Positions 23,435 to 34,599 of a stretch of DNA of 64,000 nt are shown here, piece after piece; the first letter of the stretch is position 1, and each line of letters starts with the position of its first letter. The position numbers were made by a program, and so were the translations under genes. Below the pieces are notes generated by a model. It had not been told where the DNA came from. It worked only from the letters and a program-made list of their open reading frames with translations, and searched no databases. Origin of the DNA: Ceriagrion tenellum (lineage: Eukaryota; Arthropoda; Insecta; Odonata; Coenagrionidae); the NCBI GenBank assembly GCA_963169105.1, contig OY720639.1:99336559-99400558 (forward strand). The letters are read 5' to 3'.

Positions 23435-23610
23435 CTGACAAATCACAAAACGAGCAAGTTCCACATTTATAAATCTATTATGACCTACGTTTTGATTATT
23501 ACAGCATCATCAAGTCATATCAGCATCATCACCTGATGATGGTGTAATAAGCGACACGTCGGTCGTAATAACTTTTGTACTTTTGGAATTTGCTCGTTTG
23601 TGATTCGTCA
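23435..23610. mobile_element. Inverted pair with degenerate hammerhead-like core
   Basis: Left arm (23435-23515) and right arm (23531-23610) share, inverted, CTGACRAATCACAAA, CGAGCAARTTCCA, ATTAYGACC and the CATCATCA box. The right arm carries CTGATGA (23533-23539) and GGTGT..ACAC, but GAAAC has become GACAC-like, so the core is decayed. Confidence 0.6.
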
Positions 23611-23619
23611 GATATGTTT

Positions 23620-24585
23620 CGGCTCCACAGAATATCATCGGAATTTTTTGACTTCATAAATACTGTGTATAATTACTAAAAATATTTCCAAAAATACTCA
23701 AATGTTAGATCAGTTAAAATATAAAATTGTTCCAGAAGTGTTGAGCGTAAAAATTTCCTAGACTCCTAGAAACTCCTAGTTTCGATAAAAAGTATCAATC
23801 ATTGTCCATACAGAGCAAATAATACTTTTCAGTGAGTTGAGTACAGCTTATCATGGTTAAATTGTAGACGGAGGCAATTTCAACAAACCAGTAAACGTCA
23901 ATTAATGCTCGCTGTGGTCCACTTCGGGAAAAGCTGGCCAGCTGTCTCCGGCGTCCTTACATTTTTTTCGTGGAATCGCACTGAGAAGCCCGACGAGCAG
24001 TTTTGGTACATGCAGAACGAAGGGACTCCGAACAAACATTTTTCCCCTCTCGAAACTCCAACCCTGTTAAGGCGCGTAGGAAACGAGAGGTAATTAAATC
24101 CCGCAAGCCGGGCTGGAGTTTACCCGCTCTTGAATCACCCTCCCCCACCCCCTACGGCCTACCCTTCGGCTTGGCCCACTTGATGATGAAGAGAGATTGA
24201 AGTACATCTACCTTTCTCCCAGTGAGACGCCGCAACGGCCTGTGGCGTGGTATGCAAGGGCACCGTGAAAAAGAGGGGGATGAAAGAAAAAGAATTTAAA
24301 AGTAAAAATTAAAATGTAGACTAGGTACTATTTGTACAATTAGACATAATCCTTGGTGTTGTAAGCTAGCCAGGTTTTAAAGACTCGGCAAAGGTAGCGT
24401 TGAAAAGAGAAAGGTGAAAGAAAAGGAAACTTAAGAGAATAAAAATTAATTGCAATTTGTAAAATTAGATAAGCCTAGAAGTTTTAGGCTGGCAAGGTTT
24501 AATCAACGATGACAATTGAAGAAAATGTTAGACTAAAGAGCATTTATCAAATTTAAAGTTTTTTGTACATGTAACTTGTCTTCAT
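23620..24585. other. No recognisable gene
   Basis: A GC-richer patch at 23905-24250 carries overlapping open frames on both strands but no domain or convincing splice pattern. Confidence 0.4.
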
Positions 24586-24588
24586 TTA

Positions 24589-25999
24589 TAGTCCAGTCTG
24601 TGGAGAGAAAAAAGGGTAATTTATGACGTTGTCTTGATACAGGTTAAGAATAGTCAAAAGTTCAATGCTGTAACTTTTTATTGGACCAACATACAGGGTC
24701 GCATAAAGGCTCATTCTCTTTGTAAAGGTCCAAAATTTAATAATATTAAAGAAAAATTGAAAAAAAAATTATTTTCAACCCCTCAAATAACGCATACAAA
24801 AAAAGGGCGTTTTTAAAAAATAATTTTACATTTATAGCATTTCAGCTGGAAGTATTAATATTTTTTACTAACTGACAATGTCATTGTTAATAAAATTTGA
24901 AGCTATCCCAGATTTAAAAAAAACATCGAAATTGGTTCAGAACTTTCCGAGATACGAGATATTTTTCCGAGCGCAGCAGATTTGAAGTAGCCAACTCAGT
25001 TTTCTATCGCGCGCGGGAGAGCACGTCGCGCTACCTCCACCACCGCGGCCGGCCGGCCTTGTTTTTCTTCGCTATACTTTTTTCATGTTTTTTTAAACTT
25101 ACAAGTCAATATTTTGTAAATCTGACAATAGATATTGAAAATATGTCTTTGAGGTCCAAATGCCGTCGGATTTATTTATTAATTGTTATAAACAACGGAG
25201 CAGTGATAAAAAAAAATTCTTATCTTGGTTGCTATTGGTCGAAAAACAACTTTTTTTTTTAAATTCTTCATTTCAACCTCAGCTACTCAAATCTTGAAGA
25301 AAACATTATCTACAGTTTATGGGAGTGGCCCCAGCTTCATTTATTTATAAAACAAAAACGCCCTTTTTTTGTAAGCGTTATTTGAGGGATTGAAAATATT
25401 TTTTTTTCAATTTTTCTTTAATATTATTAAATTTTGGACCTTTACAAAGAGAATGAGTCTTTATGTGACCCTGTATGTTGCTCCAATAAAAAGTTACAGC
25501 ATTGAACATTAGACATGTTTTTAATAAACAAATGGAATAACTCAGCAACAAATTAACCAAATTGGCTTTATAAATCCTATTTTTTTTGTCATAATGAGGG
25601 CCTTAATTACAAAGCAAAAAAGTATTTAATCTAATTAAGTAATTTAAAAAAGTCATTTTTGCAATAAATAATTGATATGCAGAAAAACGCCATTTTGGGG
25701 GTTTTTTCAAAGTTTTTGCAAAAAATAATTATCAAAAAAAAACTTACTATAGCTCAAATTATGCGTTTTTTAATTGTCTACAAAAAACATTGGAAACATT
25801 TCTTCCTAAAGTGAATACCTTGGCTTGTAGAATTAAAAAACAGTTTTTAGCCAACTTTGAACCCCTGTAATTTGTTTATAACGTCTAGTTCGAAGTTTAA
25901 AAATATATAGGTATATATAACTCTCCCTTTCCTACAACTTTTGACTATTCTTAACCTGTATCACGAAAAAACCTTCAAATTTCCCTACAGACTGGACTA
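24589..25999. mobile_element. 1.4-kb DNA transposon relic, TTA target duplication
   Basis: The ends read TAGTCCAGTCTGTGG and its complement and are flanked by TTA on both sides (24586-24588, 26000-26002). A second, longer inverted repeat lies inside: about 24655-24815 against 25345-25500, including ACTTTTTATTGG, CATACAGGGTC and CAAATAACGC. A GC-rich core at 24965-25060 contains CGCGCGCGGG and GCCGGCCGGCC. A 3-bp TWA-type target fits PIF/Harbinger-like elements, but the ends are not diagnostic. No intact transposase is visible. Confidence 0.65.
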
Positions 26000-26002
26000 T
26001 TA

Positions 26003-27000
26003 TATAATTGTGAAATCTTTGCCATGGTCCGTGGCGAGGTTAAGCAATACTAAACACTAAAAATAGATTCTAAAATGAATTTAAACTACGGTGATGGTTG
26101 TGATTATATTTCTCAAGCTAGATCATCATTGTATGTTACCTGATACTTTGTTTTTACGAATCTAATTCATTATTTTCATAGAAAAATTATTGAAAAGAAT
26201 AAGAGCATTAAATATAAATTATAGCCCCTATTACTCTTGGTCTTTTTCACCATTTAGTTATCCTTATATTATATCACACTATTTCGATGCTCACTCTTCT
26301 CTTACACTCTCCCTCTCACTAAGCAGGAGATCAGAGTTTTCATTCAAATTTACACGGCCAATAGCGTTTACCAAGAAACACCGCGTACAAGCTATATGTG
26401 TTTACAACAAGGAGAAGATAAGACATACTTTTACTAATTCTGTGTTCATCCTCTGCCTTTGGTATGATTTTTTTCCTAATTATATGCTTGCAACATATAA
26501 TTAGGACAAAATCATGCCAAATATCTATATTTCTGAGATTATTATAAAAACAATAAAGTAAAGAAACCATCCTGATTCAACTTCTTAAACATAAAGCAAA
26601 ACGATTAACTATATCAATGAGGTCTCCACAAAGCTGGGCGAGAAATTAGCTATGAAATTGCTATGTCAGCATTTTCTATGTAAATAAAAATATTAATAGT
26701 GCTTTTTCCCCTAATGTAAGACATATTTCGTATTACTACTGCTCTCATAAAACTCCTTAAGAAACATAAAGGAATGTCATTTATTTGAGATAATAGACTG
26801 GCCCTAAAAGTGTTCCTACCCGCTACACACGTATGGCATGGACTGCTATTTATTGACATTTTTATATTTTTGATTTCTCTTAGTCGTCATCCACTGTAAA
26901 TAGTTTTCACATATCACATAAACGCAAGACAAAAGAGTTGAGTGAAGAGGAAGCATACGTCAAAAAATTTAATGATAACATTGACCACACCACATATTTA
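26003..27000. other. No recognisable gene
   Basis: AT-rich; apart from the hairpin at 26457-26523 nothing was identified. Confidence 0.45.
26457..26523. repeat. 30-bp-arm hairpin
   Basis: Arms ATTTGGYATGATTTTGTCC-like and TAATTATATG pair with few mismatches around a 7-base loop (CTTGCAA). Possibly a tiny MITE. Confidence 0.6.
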
Positions 27001-27009
27001 AAAAACACA

Positions 27010-27044
27010 CGACCCGGGTTTCAACGCTTAAGTGTCATCTTCAG
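27010..27044 (-). ncRNA. Hammerhead-like core
   Basis: Minus strand: CTGAAGA, one extra T, a weak helix GACAC / GCGTT, GAAAC, loop CCGG, GTC. Core boxes are intact though helix II has a mismatch. Related in form to the cores at 19.7 and 20.05 kb. Confidence 0.4.
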
Positions 27045-27049
27045 GTTCT

Positions 27050-27720
27050 GAAGATTTTTTGAAATAAGGAATATTAAAAAATAACAAAGGAACTTGTACT
27101 ATTTAGAAAGCATACGGATAGTTACTCCCGCGGCAATGGGTGAGTATTAGAAAGTAAATGAAAGCCATCGGAGGATTTTTTTCCCGGCGAGATCCGACCT
27201 CGCAAATGTCGACCCCCTTCACTGAACGGAGGCCATTAGGGTGCGCTCTCCATATGGAAACGCAGCGGGCGTAATCGACGTGAAAATAAAATGAGAAAGA
27301 GGAAAGCCGCCGAAATGCAGATGAAGGTATATTTTCGTTGAAAAAAAAAGAAATATCCTCGTATAGGACTAGCTTCTGCGTGGGTTGAGTAAGAGCCCCA
27401 TCACCCTAATGACGGCGATGGACGAAAAGATGCGGGAGTGGGCACACCGGGTAGTGAACACTCACGCCCGAGGGCTTATGGACATGCAGAGGCAGCCCAG
27501 AGTGGAGCCGAGCGAAGAGTGCGTCTATTCCATCGCATGTAATGCAGCTGGCGAGTGAGCGAAAATCTACATCTAAGAGAGAGTGTGGTGGGATATATTA
27601 GAGCAACCAGCTATAAAAAAGGAAAAATGGGAACTATCGGAGGAAAAGAAATACTAGGATAAAGATATACCTATTAATTATAATACCTCACAAGTGTAAG
27701 AGTAATTTTGTTTCCTCCCA
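27050..27720. other. No recognisable gene
   Basis: A GC-richer patch (27120-27560) has no domain-bearing frame and no splice-flanked exon I can see. Confidence 0.4.
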
Positions 27721-27723
27721 CAG

Positions 27724-27830
27724 ATTTATTTTACATGTTTTGATACAGCGGTGTCATCATCAGGTACCTAGCAGACACTACGGTGTCGAAACATGTTATA
27801 CCAGGAAAATTAACTTGTGGAAATAAATGT
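27724..27830. repeat. Short inverted pair with hammerhead-like cores
   Basis: The minus arm has CTGATGA (27763-27757), a GACAC helix and AAAACATGT. The plus arm has GACAC-TAC-GGTGTC then GAAACATGTTATA (27773-27800) but has lost CTGATGA. Outer blocks ATTTATTT and CACA mirror each other. The two cores are almost back to back. Confidence 0.5.
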
Positions 27831-27849
27831 GTAAATTAGTGAAATTCAA

Positions 27850-28620
27850 CTTCCGCATAGTTGAACCTCAAGCTATGGAACGTATTATAATACTTATTGC
27901 AGAAGGTAAAATGGACGAGAAATATAAGAAATGATGAAACAATATGTGAAAACATTCGAGTGGAGCGTGACAAACTATGTATCGGAAGCATGGATCATTG
28001 GAAAAACTAACCAGAAAAGAATAGATGCCTTAAAAACCTCGTGCTGGTGGAGGATGTGGAAGATAAAATGGACGGACAAAATAAGAAATGATGAAGTTTA
28101 CAAAAGAATAGAAGAGGAAAGTACCATATGGAACATTATAGAAAAATAAAGAACCAGATGGATTAGACACCCTGAGACACAATGGTTTAGTTAAGAACAT
28201 AATTAAAGGTAAAATAGAGGTATAAGTCACCAGAGGAAGAACCAGAAATAAGTTCATGGACTAAATAAAGAGGAAAGAACATAGGAAGAGATACCAGGAA
28301 AAGTGAGAACTTGGGGAGGAAAGGAAAGAATAGGATCAAGAAGTATAAATCAGAATACATATAACTGAAGTCAAATTGGAAGGAAATATAAGTAGTATTA
28401 TTACTTAAGTATTTACTAAGCAAATAGGTCACAGAAAAAAATTATGGGTCTAACGTCGGAGGAGGAAAAGCAGACCAGAGCAGACTAGAAACATTCGAAA
28501 CCTGGTGCTGGAGAAGGATGCTGAAGATGAAATGAAAGGACAAAATAAGAAATGATGAAGTATACAGAAGTGTAGAAGAGGAAATGAGGAAATGTGACAC
28601 TATGCATGCCGCAAGGCCAC
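27850..28620 (+). pseudogene. Decayed LINE C-terminal fragments (two pieces)
   Basis: The first piece (27900-28260) reads SEAWIIGKTNQKRIDALKTS, CWWRMWKIKWTDKIRNDEVY, followed by broken remains of the GRPRNKFMD tail. The second (28475-28600) repeats RLETFETWCWRRMLKMK and DKIRNDEVYRSVEE. This is the post-RT region (W(C)WRRMLxIxWTDxxxNxEV) typical of RTE-like LINEs. Several stops; non-functional. Confidence 0.7.
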
Positions 28621-28629
28621 GCACCATAT

Positions 28630-31290
28630 TGGTGAACTATCAGAAAAAGCGTTATTGCAAACGTAATGGTGCCAATGTGGAGTTTAATAGGATTTGAACA
28701 CCACAGCTATAGCTTCAGGAAGAAAATTGCGCTCTTGATTTCGTGCAATGCCTTCATACGCTCAAGTCTCGGCATTAGTAGTCAAAAATTCTGGAACGAC
28801 CTATCAACATTTTGGCATGATCACCGAGAAAATTATGGTTTTTATAAGTCTCATGTGTATCTCATTTATAAGTCAACGCATTTTCATCGTTATGCCAGTA
28901 TATGGACAGTAAAATAAGGAATATGTTTATGGCACTCATTTATTAAAATATAACACTCGTTTATTTTCCACCGGATTATTTCGTAATGTAACACTCTGTT
29001 GATGACCACCAGAATATTTCGTCCTTCACACCCAAAAAGAAACCCTCACTCTCCAGTTTCTCGTCTTCTCTTGGTCGGCTCCTTCGCCGTTTTTCATCGT
29101 TGGGATTGTTAATTTTGAAATGTTAAAAAAAATCCCCGTTTTAGCATTCAAAATGGCAAACAACTTAATAATTCAAACTATCATATTATTACAGGTTTTT
29201 ATCAAATAATTTTAGTGTACCAAAAGAGGCGCATAACTATGGGGTCATCTCAGCTCATACACCAATGCAAAATATGCCAAATGCAGTAACAAGATGTATA
29301 AAACAATTTTCAAATAATTAAATCAGATTAGCATTGTACTTTTAAGTCCCGTAATTTAATCATAATCGTCTCTTAATAATTGATGAAAACGGTTGACCAT
29401 GGAGAAATACCTATGAAAATATACGAGATCATAATGTGTCATTGAAAAAAATGGACGATTTCAACAAGAGAAACTTTCCCTATTCTTCTTTGTTTCATGC
29501 TCTTTATAATTTCATAGTCATCGTTCAAGAAAACAGCAACAAATGATTGGACATAATTTCATTTAACTCCTTGACTAACTTTACAATAGGCCGTTGACTT
29601 AGGAAGTACCTATACTCATTGGACTAGGGCTCGGACGCAGATTTAAAGACTAGTGTATCTTGCCGACTACGACCCCGGGCAAACGCATACAGGCCTCCTT
29701 TTCCAGGGCAAACTCATTAGTGAGAACTATCGATGGTTTCATGGGAGAGTACCGTAATAGCAGAGGAGAGGGAAAAAACACCCACAAGAAACTGTAGGAA
29801 ATTAGTTCAAGGAAAATTGAGGGGAAAAATATATTCAAACAGGTTTTTTTCGAGTTTGTTCCGGGGATAACGCAATCCTACGGGAAAGAGAAGCTCGATG
29901 CTCTAGAAAAAAAAACGCTCCAGAAGCGGTGCAAGACAATAAGCGTCGAAATTACTTTTGTCTCCTTGCGTCCCTCCGCTCCCGTGACTTTTTATTCGAC
30001 GGTGATCGTTCGCTTCGGCCAAGAGCCTTTGGAGGTGGAACTGCACTCGACAAAATGGATGAAATTAGATTTTTTCTTGGGAATCCGATAGCGTTTAAAA
30101 TTAAGAGATAATGTGTAAAACAAAATTTTATTTTTTTGCTTTGATTCTAAAAATGTTTAAGGTAATTCCGGCTATCCGGTACTTCCGAGATAGGGGAAGG
30201 AATCCACTCGCTCCAAATTCTCTCCTCTTCAAGCATTTAGCTTCTCTCTTTCACATATGTACTAGGATTTTAGGGTACTTACGAGGGTAAGTTAACTAGC
30301 CCCTTTTCCAATCAAACTGCATTTTCCCATGATTATTCTCTATCAGTAAGTCTCAAGACTTAGATTATGCAGCGGCATTCAGAAGTTTGTGGCGTTTAAG
30401 ATGTGGGTATAAGGAAATAAATTAGGTATTGAAGACAATCGGAAAAGTGCCCGGCAAAATAAGTGAGAATCATAGTAAAGCAAGTGGCTAGAATCAATGG
30501 TAAAGTATTTCGGGACAATCTGGAGGAGAAAGAGTCGGTGGATAGAGCAAATTCACAAGGGGTGATAGGATGTTTGAGGTCTTGAGAAAAGGGTGAATGA
30601 AATGGACTCAAAATTAGATTTTTATTTTAAGCACAGCTAATGTCTTCCCTACTGGGTGCTTCGACATGAATTAAGTGAATCTTAGTTGGCTGTTCGCTTC
30701 AAGTACACATCCAACCAAAAAGAGTTTATATCAGGTAAGCACGGAAAAGGAAGATACTATTTTGAATAGTGAGAATAGGAGAACAATCAAACTTGATAGT
30801 TAAAGCTGAAAAAGTATACACCTGGTGTTAAAAAGTGTTCCAAAATTTATGGTTGGCATTAAAAAAATCGCATATACCCATGATTACAGCTTTCATAAAA
30901 AATATAACTGAAGAACCAAGTAAACATTATCGAACCAGCACTATAACAGGATGAATTAAAGAGTTGTAAATTATAATTATGCTTCGCAATTCTTCCTCTT
31001 ATTTATTTTTGTAATTAATTCAATTGAATACCGTCGAAATTATTACACCTGCTTTCCTTATGGCTACTATAAAAGTCTACTAGATTGATACACAACTGTA
31101 GCGACTAGTCGAGAAAAATGCTTTATCTTAATCTATTTAAGTTTACAATGTACGAAAAGCACGAGTAGTGATCAATTGCTGGTGGTGCATAGTGGGTGAG
31201 GAGAGCGAATGATATTAGAATTTGGGAGGAGGTAGAGCTGGTGGTTGGGAGAGGCGATGAGAGGGGAAGGTATGCTGAAGGTTACGTTTG
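28630..31290. other. No recognisable gene
   Basis: Contains a short GC-richer patch (29640-30060) without a recognisable domain. The rest is AT-rich. Confidence 0.4.
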
Positions 31291-31369
31291 AGGGGATGAT
31301 GTAAGGCATGCTGGGGCGGGAAGAAGAGGAGAGGCTTAAGTTAATGGATGACGAGAGAATTAGAACACA

Positions 31370-31860
31370 GGCCGAGTTGAAAAATGAAATTCATTCATTG
31401 GTTCTTCAATCCCAACATTGGTTGACTGCAGTCCTCCAGGGTGGCCCTGCCTTATGTAATGTTAGTTCCCTTACCTCCCGGTATCTCTTCCTATGTACTT
31501 TCCTCTTTATTTGGTCCATGAACTTATTGCTGGGTCTTCCTCTGGAGACTTTTCCCTCTATTTTGCCTTCAATTATGTTCTTCACCAATCCATTGTGTCT
31601 CAGGGTGTGTCCAATCCATTTTCTTCTACTTTTCTCTGTGGTGTTCCATTTGTCCTTTCCTCTTCTACTCGTCTGTACACCTCATCATTTCTTATTTAGG
31701 CCGTCCATTTTATTTTCAGCATCCCCCTCCAGCACCAGATTTCGAAGGCGTCTTGTGTTATCTGGTCAGTTTTTCCAATGGTCCATACCTCCGTTCCATA
31801 GAGTGCCACGTTCCACACGCATGTTTTGAGGTGCTCTTTCCTGGTTTGTAGTCATATCGT
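31370..31860 (-). pseudogene. Decayed LINE C-terminal fragment
   Basis: On the minus strand: WTIGKTDQITQDAFEIWCWR, then MLKIKWTA, IRNDEVYRRVEE, and after a frameshift VKNIIEGKIEGKVSRGRPSN followed by KFMDQIKRKVHRKRYREVRE. Same family as 11752-11960 and 27850-28260. The long plus-strand frame over this region is only its antisense. Confidence 0.75.
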
Positions 31861-31869
31861 CTTGAATGT

Positions 31870-32920
31870 AATTGTACTGGTAGATATGGGATAAGCTTAT
31901 AAAAGTCGTGGCAATTTTACACGATCTTCAAAACAAACCTACAATTGTTAGATAAGCATTTATAATAAATATATAAATGTTGTATGCGAAGATTCACTCG
32001 AGTAAAAGATACAATGTGCCGCAACAAAAACGAATAGAAATATATGCAAAAAAATAAAATAAATTCACCAAAAATACTTTAATGTGTAAACCATCTCTCT
32101 GGCTTGGGACAGAAAGTCTAAAGCATAAAATCCAAACCAAAACGAAAAAATTCTCTTCGGTCCAAAAAATAAAATTAAACAATTCTTCAAATTATTTTGT
32201 CATGCAAAATATTACTTAGAATCTTATAATAGCTCACTTCTTACCAACTAGCACTTGTAGCCTACTACACCATTTATTTATTTGTGATCCACTTCCAAAA
32301 TAACCTAAAATAAAATTAGAATATTTTACAACTATTAATCAAAACTTACATTGATAAAATGCCGAGACATGTAGATATATGTAAAACAATATCTGTTACT
32401 TTTTGTAAAATTCTTATAGAATATCTCATATTTGTTGATTCAAACTTTATACCTGATAACTTTTATACAATTTGTATCCAGTATGTCATATTTATTCAAT
32501 CAAACTCTTCATATAAAAATTTGGATTTATTGTATTTTAGAATTTTTTATTTGTGGACTTGAATATTTTGGACTTTTCATGTTTTCGACTTCTTTTTTTG
32601 ATCTTACGGTCAAGACTTTTCGGTTTGCACTTTTTTGCAATACAATCATCCATAGATGGGCACCTCACTATATAAGAAGCGTTAGAAACGATTAAAACAT
32701 ATTTTTTTATTCGATTCGGAAGATACGAGAAATACGGTTTTTTATGATAAAAATATTTTATTGAACGTATTTAAGCGTTCGCGAAAATTTTTTTTTCCCA
32801 TTAATACAATCATCTCCCTCTCTCTCTTGAAAACAATGGAATGTTTTTGAGAGAGATAGTTCGATGATCGAAATAAACCGAAATGTTTCAGTGAATTATG
32901 AAGAAAGATACAAGAGGGAT
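31870..32920. other. No recognisable gene (GPCR intron or flank)
   Basis: AT-rich sequence immediately downstream of the TM3-TM4 exon. No TM5 exon was found. Confidence 0.45.
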
Positions 32921-32926
32921 ATTTAC

Positions 32927-33156
32927 TGTTCCCTCTCGTCTGCTGGGCCTGCCAGCCGGAGTCCGGCGTAGAGGGTGGTGAGAAGCGCGGGGAGGACCCA
33001 GCCGACGGCCGAGAGGATCGCCAGGATGACGCGGCCCTCGGCCGACACGAACGCCACGGCCAGCAGTGTGTGCAGGTAGAGCCCCTCGCAGAACATCCAG
33101 AAATACGAGGCCACCATGGAGTACTGGAGCGTGACGTGGAGAATCTGACAGCCCGC
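32927..33156 (-). CDS. Class B GPCR exon: TM3, ICL2, TM4 (calcitonin/DH31 receptor-like)
   Basis: A 230-nt exon encoding 76 residues. It starts AGCQILHVTLQYSMVASYFW and continues MFCEGLYLHTLLAVAFVSAE, then VGWVLPALLTTLYAG. The residue-3 cysteine is the conserved TM3 cysteine that disulfide-bonds to ECL2, and YFWMFCEGLYLHTLL is the class B1 TM3 signature. TM4 has GWVLP where the family usually has GWGxP. The acceptor is TTTCGTCTCAG|GCG with a pyrimidine tract; the probable donor is ACA|GTAAAT (GT at 32926-32925), giving a phase-2 end. GC content is far above the surrounding intron. The product is a plasma-membrane peptide-hormone receptor coupling to G proteins (family knowledge). Exact ligand class is inferred from resemblance to calcitonin and insect DH31 receptors. 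Confidence 0.88.
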
Positions 33157-33859
33157 CTGAGACGAAATGGAGAGAGACATTTCTGATTCCTTTGTTCCAG
33201 TATGCAAAATATTTAGTAAATGACGTAAAAAATTTATGCCCGGTTCCTTAACCTTGAGTGAAATATTTTTTCCGGCATGACAACCAAATACATTTTGCAT
33301 CAAACGCCTCTTTCCATCGATATCACATAAGTATCAGTTTCATGACCTCCTCAGCCCCAATCAAAGAAAAACAGATAATACGGAATATACAATAGAGTGC
33401 ATTAGAACACATATTTAAACATGCATTGTACAGGAAAAGTCGCACAGAGCACATAATATAGACGCATTTTGTATGCATTCGTCAAGAAAATAACGTATTT
33501 ATGCTAGGAATTCAAACATTGAGGCCTGGTTTCATAACCGCTGCACATTAATTTTCTCGGTTCTAAATCGAAGTTTACATGCATTCTCATCGATAATGTC
33601 CGTATCAATTCATCATAACACTGACGCAATTGAGAAAGTCAGATACCTAAATTAACATCAACATCAAGTTGACGTCAAGGCTATCTAATTCCGCGGTCAA
33701 CGTAATACCAGATATTTAATAAAAACGAAAATTTAAAAAAAATATACATAAAAATGTAACTGCAGCGACATTATCATACATGGCACTTGATTCATTCAGT
33801 AGTCAAAGTCTCTTTGATGTTTTCAGGAATAAATTAAACCAGAATTAATGATGCACTAG

Positions 33860-33950
33860 TATCAATCATTTCCGGGTATACTGCTGCGTGGTGAACTTTA
33901 ACTGCTCAAGGTTTCGTTCCTCCTGCTGGGAATGTCGTCAAGAGACTGAA
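33860..33950 (-). repeat. Penelope-like 3' end motif (matches 61532-61610)
   Basis: Minus strand: TTGACGA (33941-33935), helix TTCC / GGAA, GAAAC (33915-33911), then CTTGAGCAGTT and CCACGCAGCAGTATACCCGG. The same order occurs at 61532-61610 in the same orientation. It lies directly downstream of the GIY-YIG frame at 34060-34592, as expected for the 3' terminal repeat of a Penelope-like element. Confidence 0.5.
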
Positions 33951-34059
33951 GAAGATGTATCCATTTTCATCTGGTCGGACCGTTGGAATACTGACCATTG
34001 TTGTCATGGAATTAAAAAAAAATTAAAACCCCAGTATATAAAAAATCAAATATAATGTG

Positions 34060-34592
34060 TTAATGATTGGTTGTCACACCCATATTTTGGTAAAGGTATC
34101 TTGTCCACACACTGATTAAGTGATAACCATCATCCCTATTCAAATTTAAAGGCCGTTTAGATATTTCGACTGCCTCTCCAATTTGTCGTGGATAATAGGC
34201 AGATGTTCTTGCAATGACTTTGGCCTCATCCAGGAGGGTCTTGTGCCCTGGTCCCGACATGACATGATCGGCGATAGCTGTAGTCAGCCATTGTCTTGCC
34301 TTTAGCGACCTTTTATGCTCTTTCAGCCTGGTTTCAATCTTCCGTTTGGTCTGTCCAATATAACTAGACCCACACGAACACGGAATCTCGTAAATCCCTT
34401 CCGTTTGGAACTGAGGAATAGCATCAACGGCGGATGGAAGGAAGCCTTTGATTTTCTTCATTGTGCCAAACCTGGTCTCAATGTTAGCTTTTCCCAAGAT
34501 GCGAGCAATGCGGTCCGTTGTTCCGGATATGTAAGGAAGAACTGCAAAAGCGCATGGCTTGGTCTTATCTTTCGCGGCCTTGACTTCTCATA
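34060..34592 (-). pseudogene. Penelope-like element, GIY-YIG endonuclease end of ORF
   Basis: An open minus-strand frame of about 177 codons begins near KDKTKPCAFAVLPYISGTTD and runs to TRYLYQNMGVTTNH. GIYEIPCSCGSSYIGQTKRK followed by IETRLKEHKRSLK is the GIY-YIG nuclease core with the arginine-containing TRLKEHK helix. The C-x-C after GIYEIP is the cysteine pair typical of Penelope-like nucleases. The reverse transcriptase that should precede it is missing; a TGA stops the frame just upstream. The catalytic part of this fragment is itself unbroken. In the complete element the RT and nuclease act together to insert copies; here only the C-terminal part remains, followed by the 3'-end repeat at 33860-33950. 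Confidence 0.85.
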
Positions 34593-34599
34593 AAGTTCT

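Noticed and set aside
31308..31829. 173-codon plus-strand open frame
   Set aside because: It is the antisense of the minus-strand LINE fragment with the GRPSNKFMD tail.
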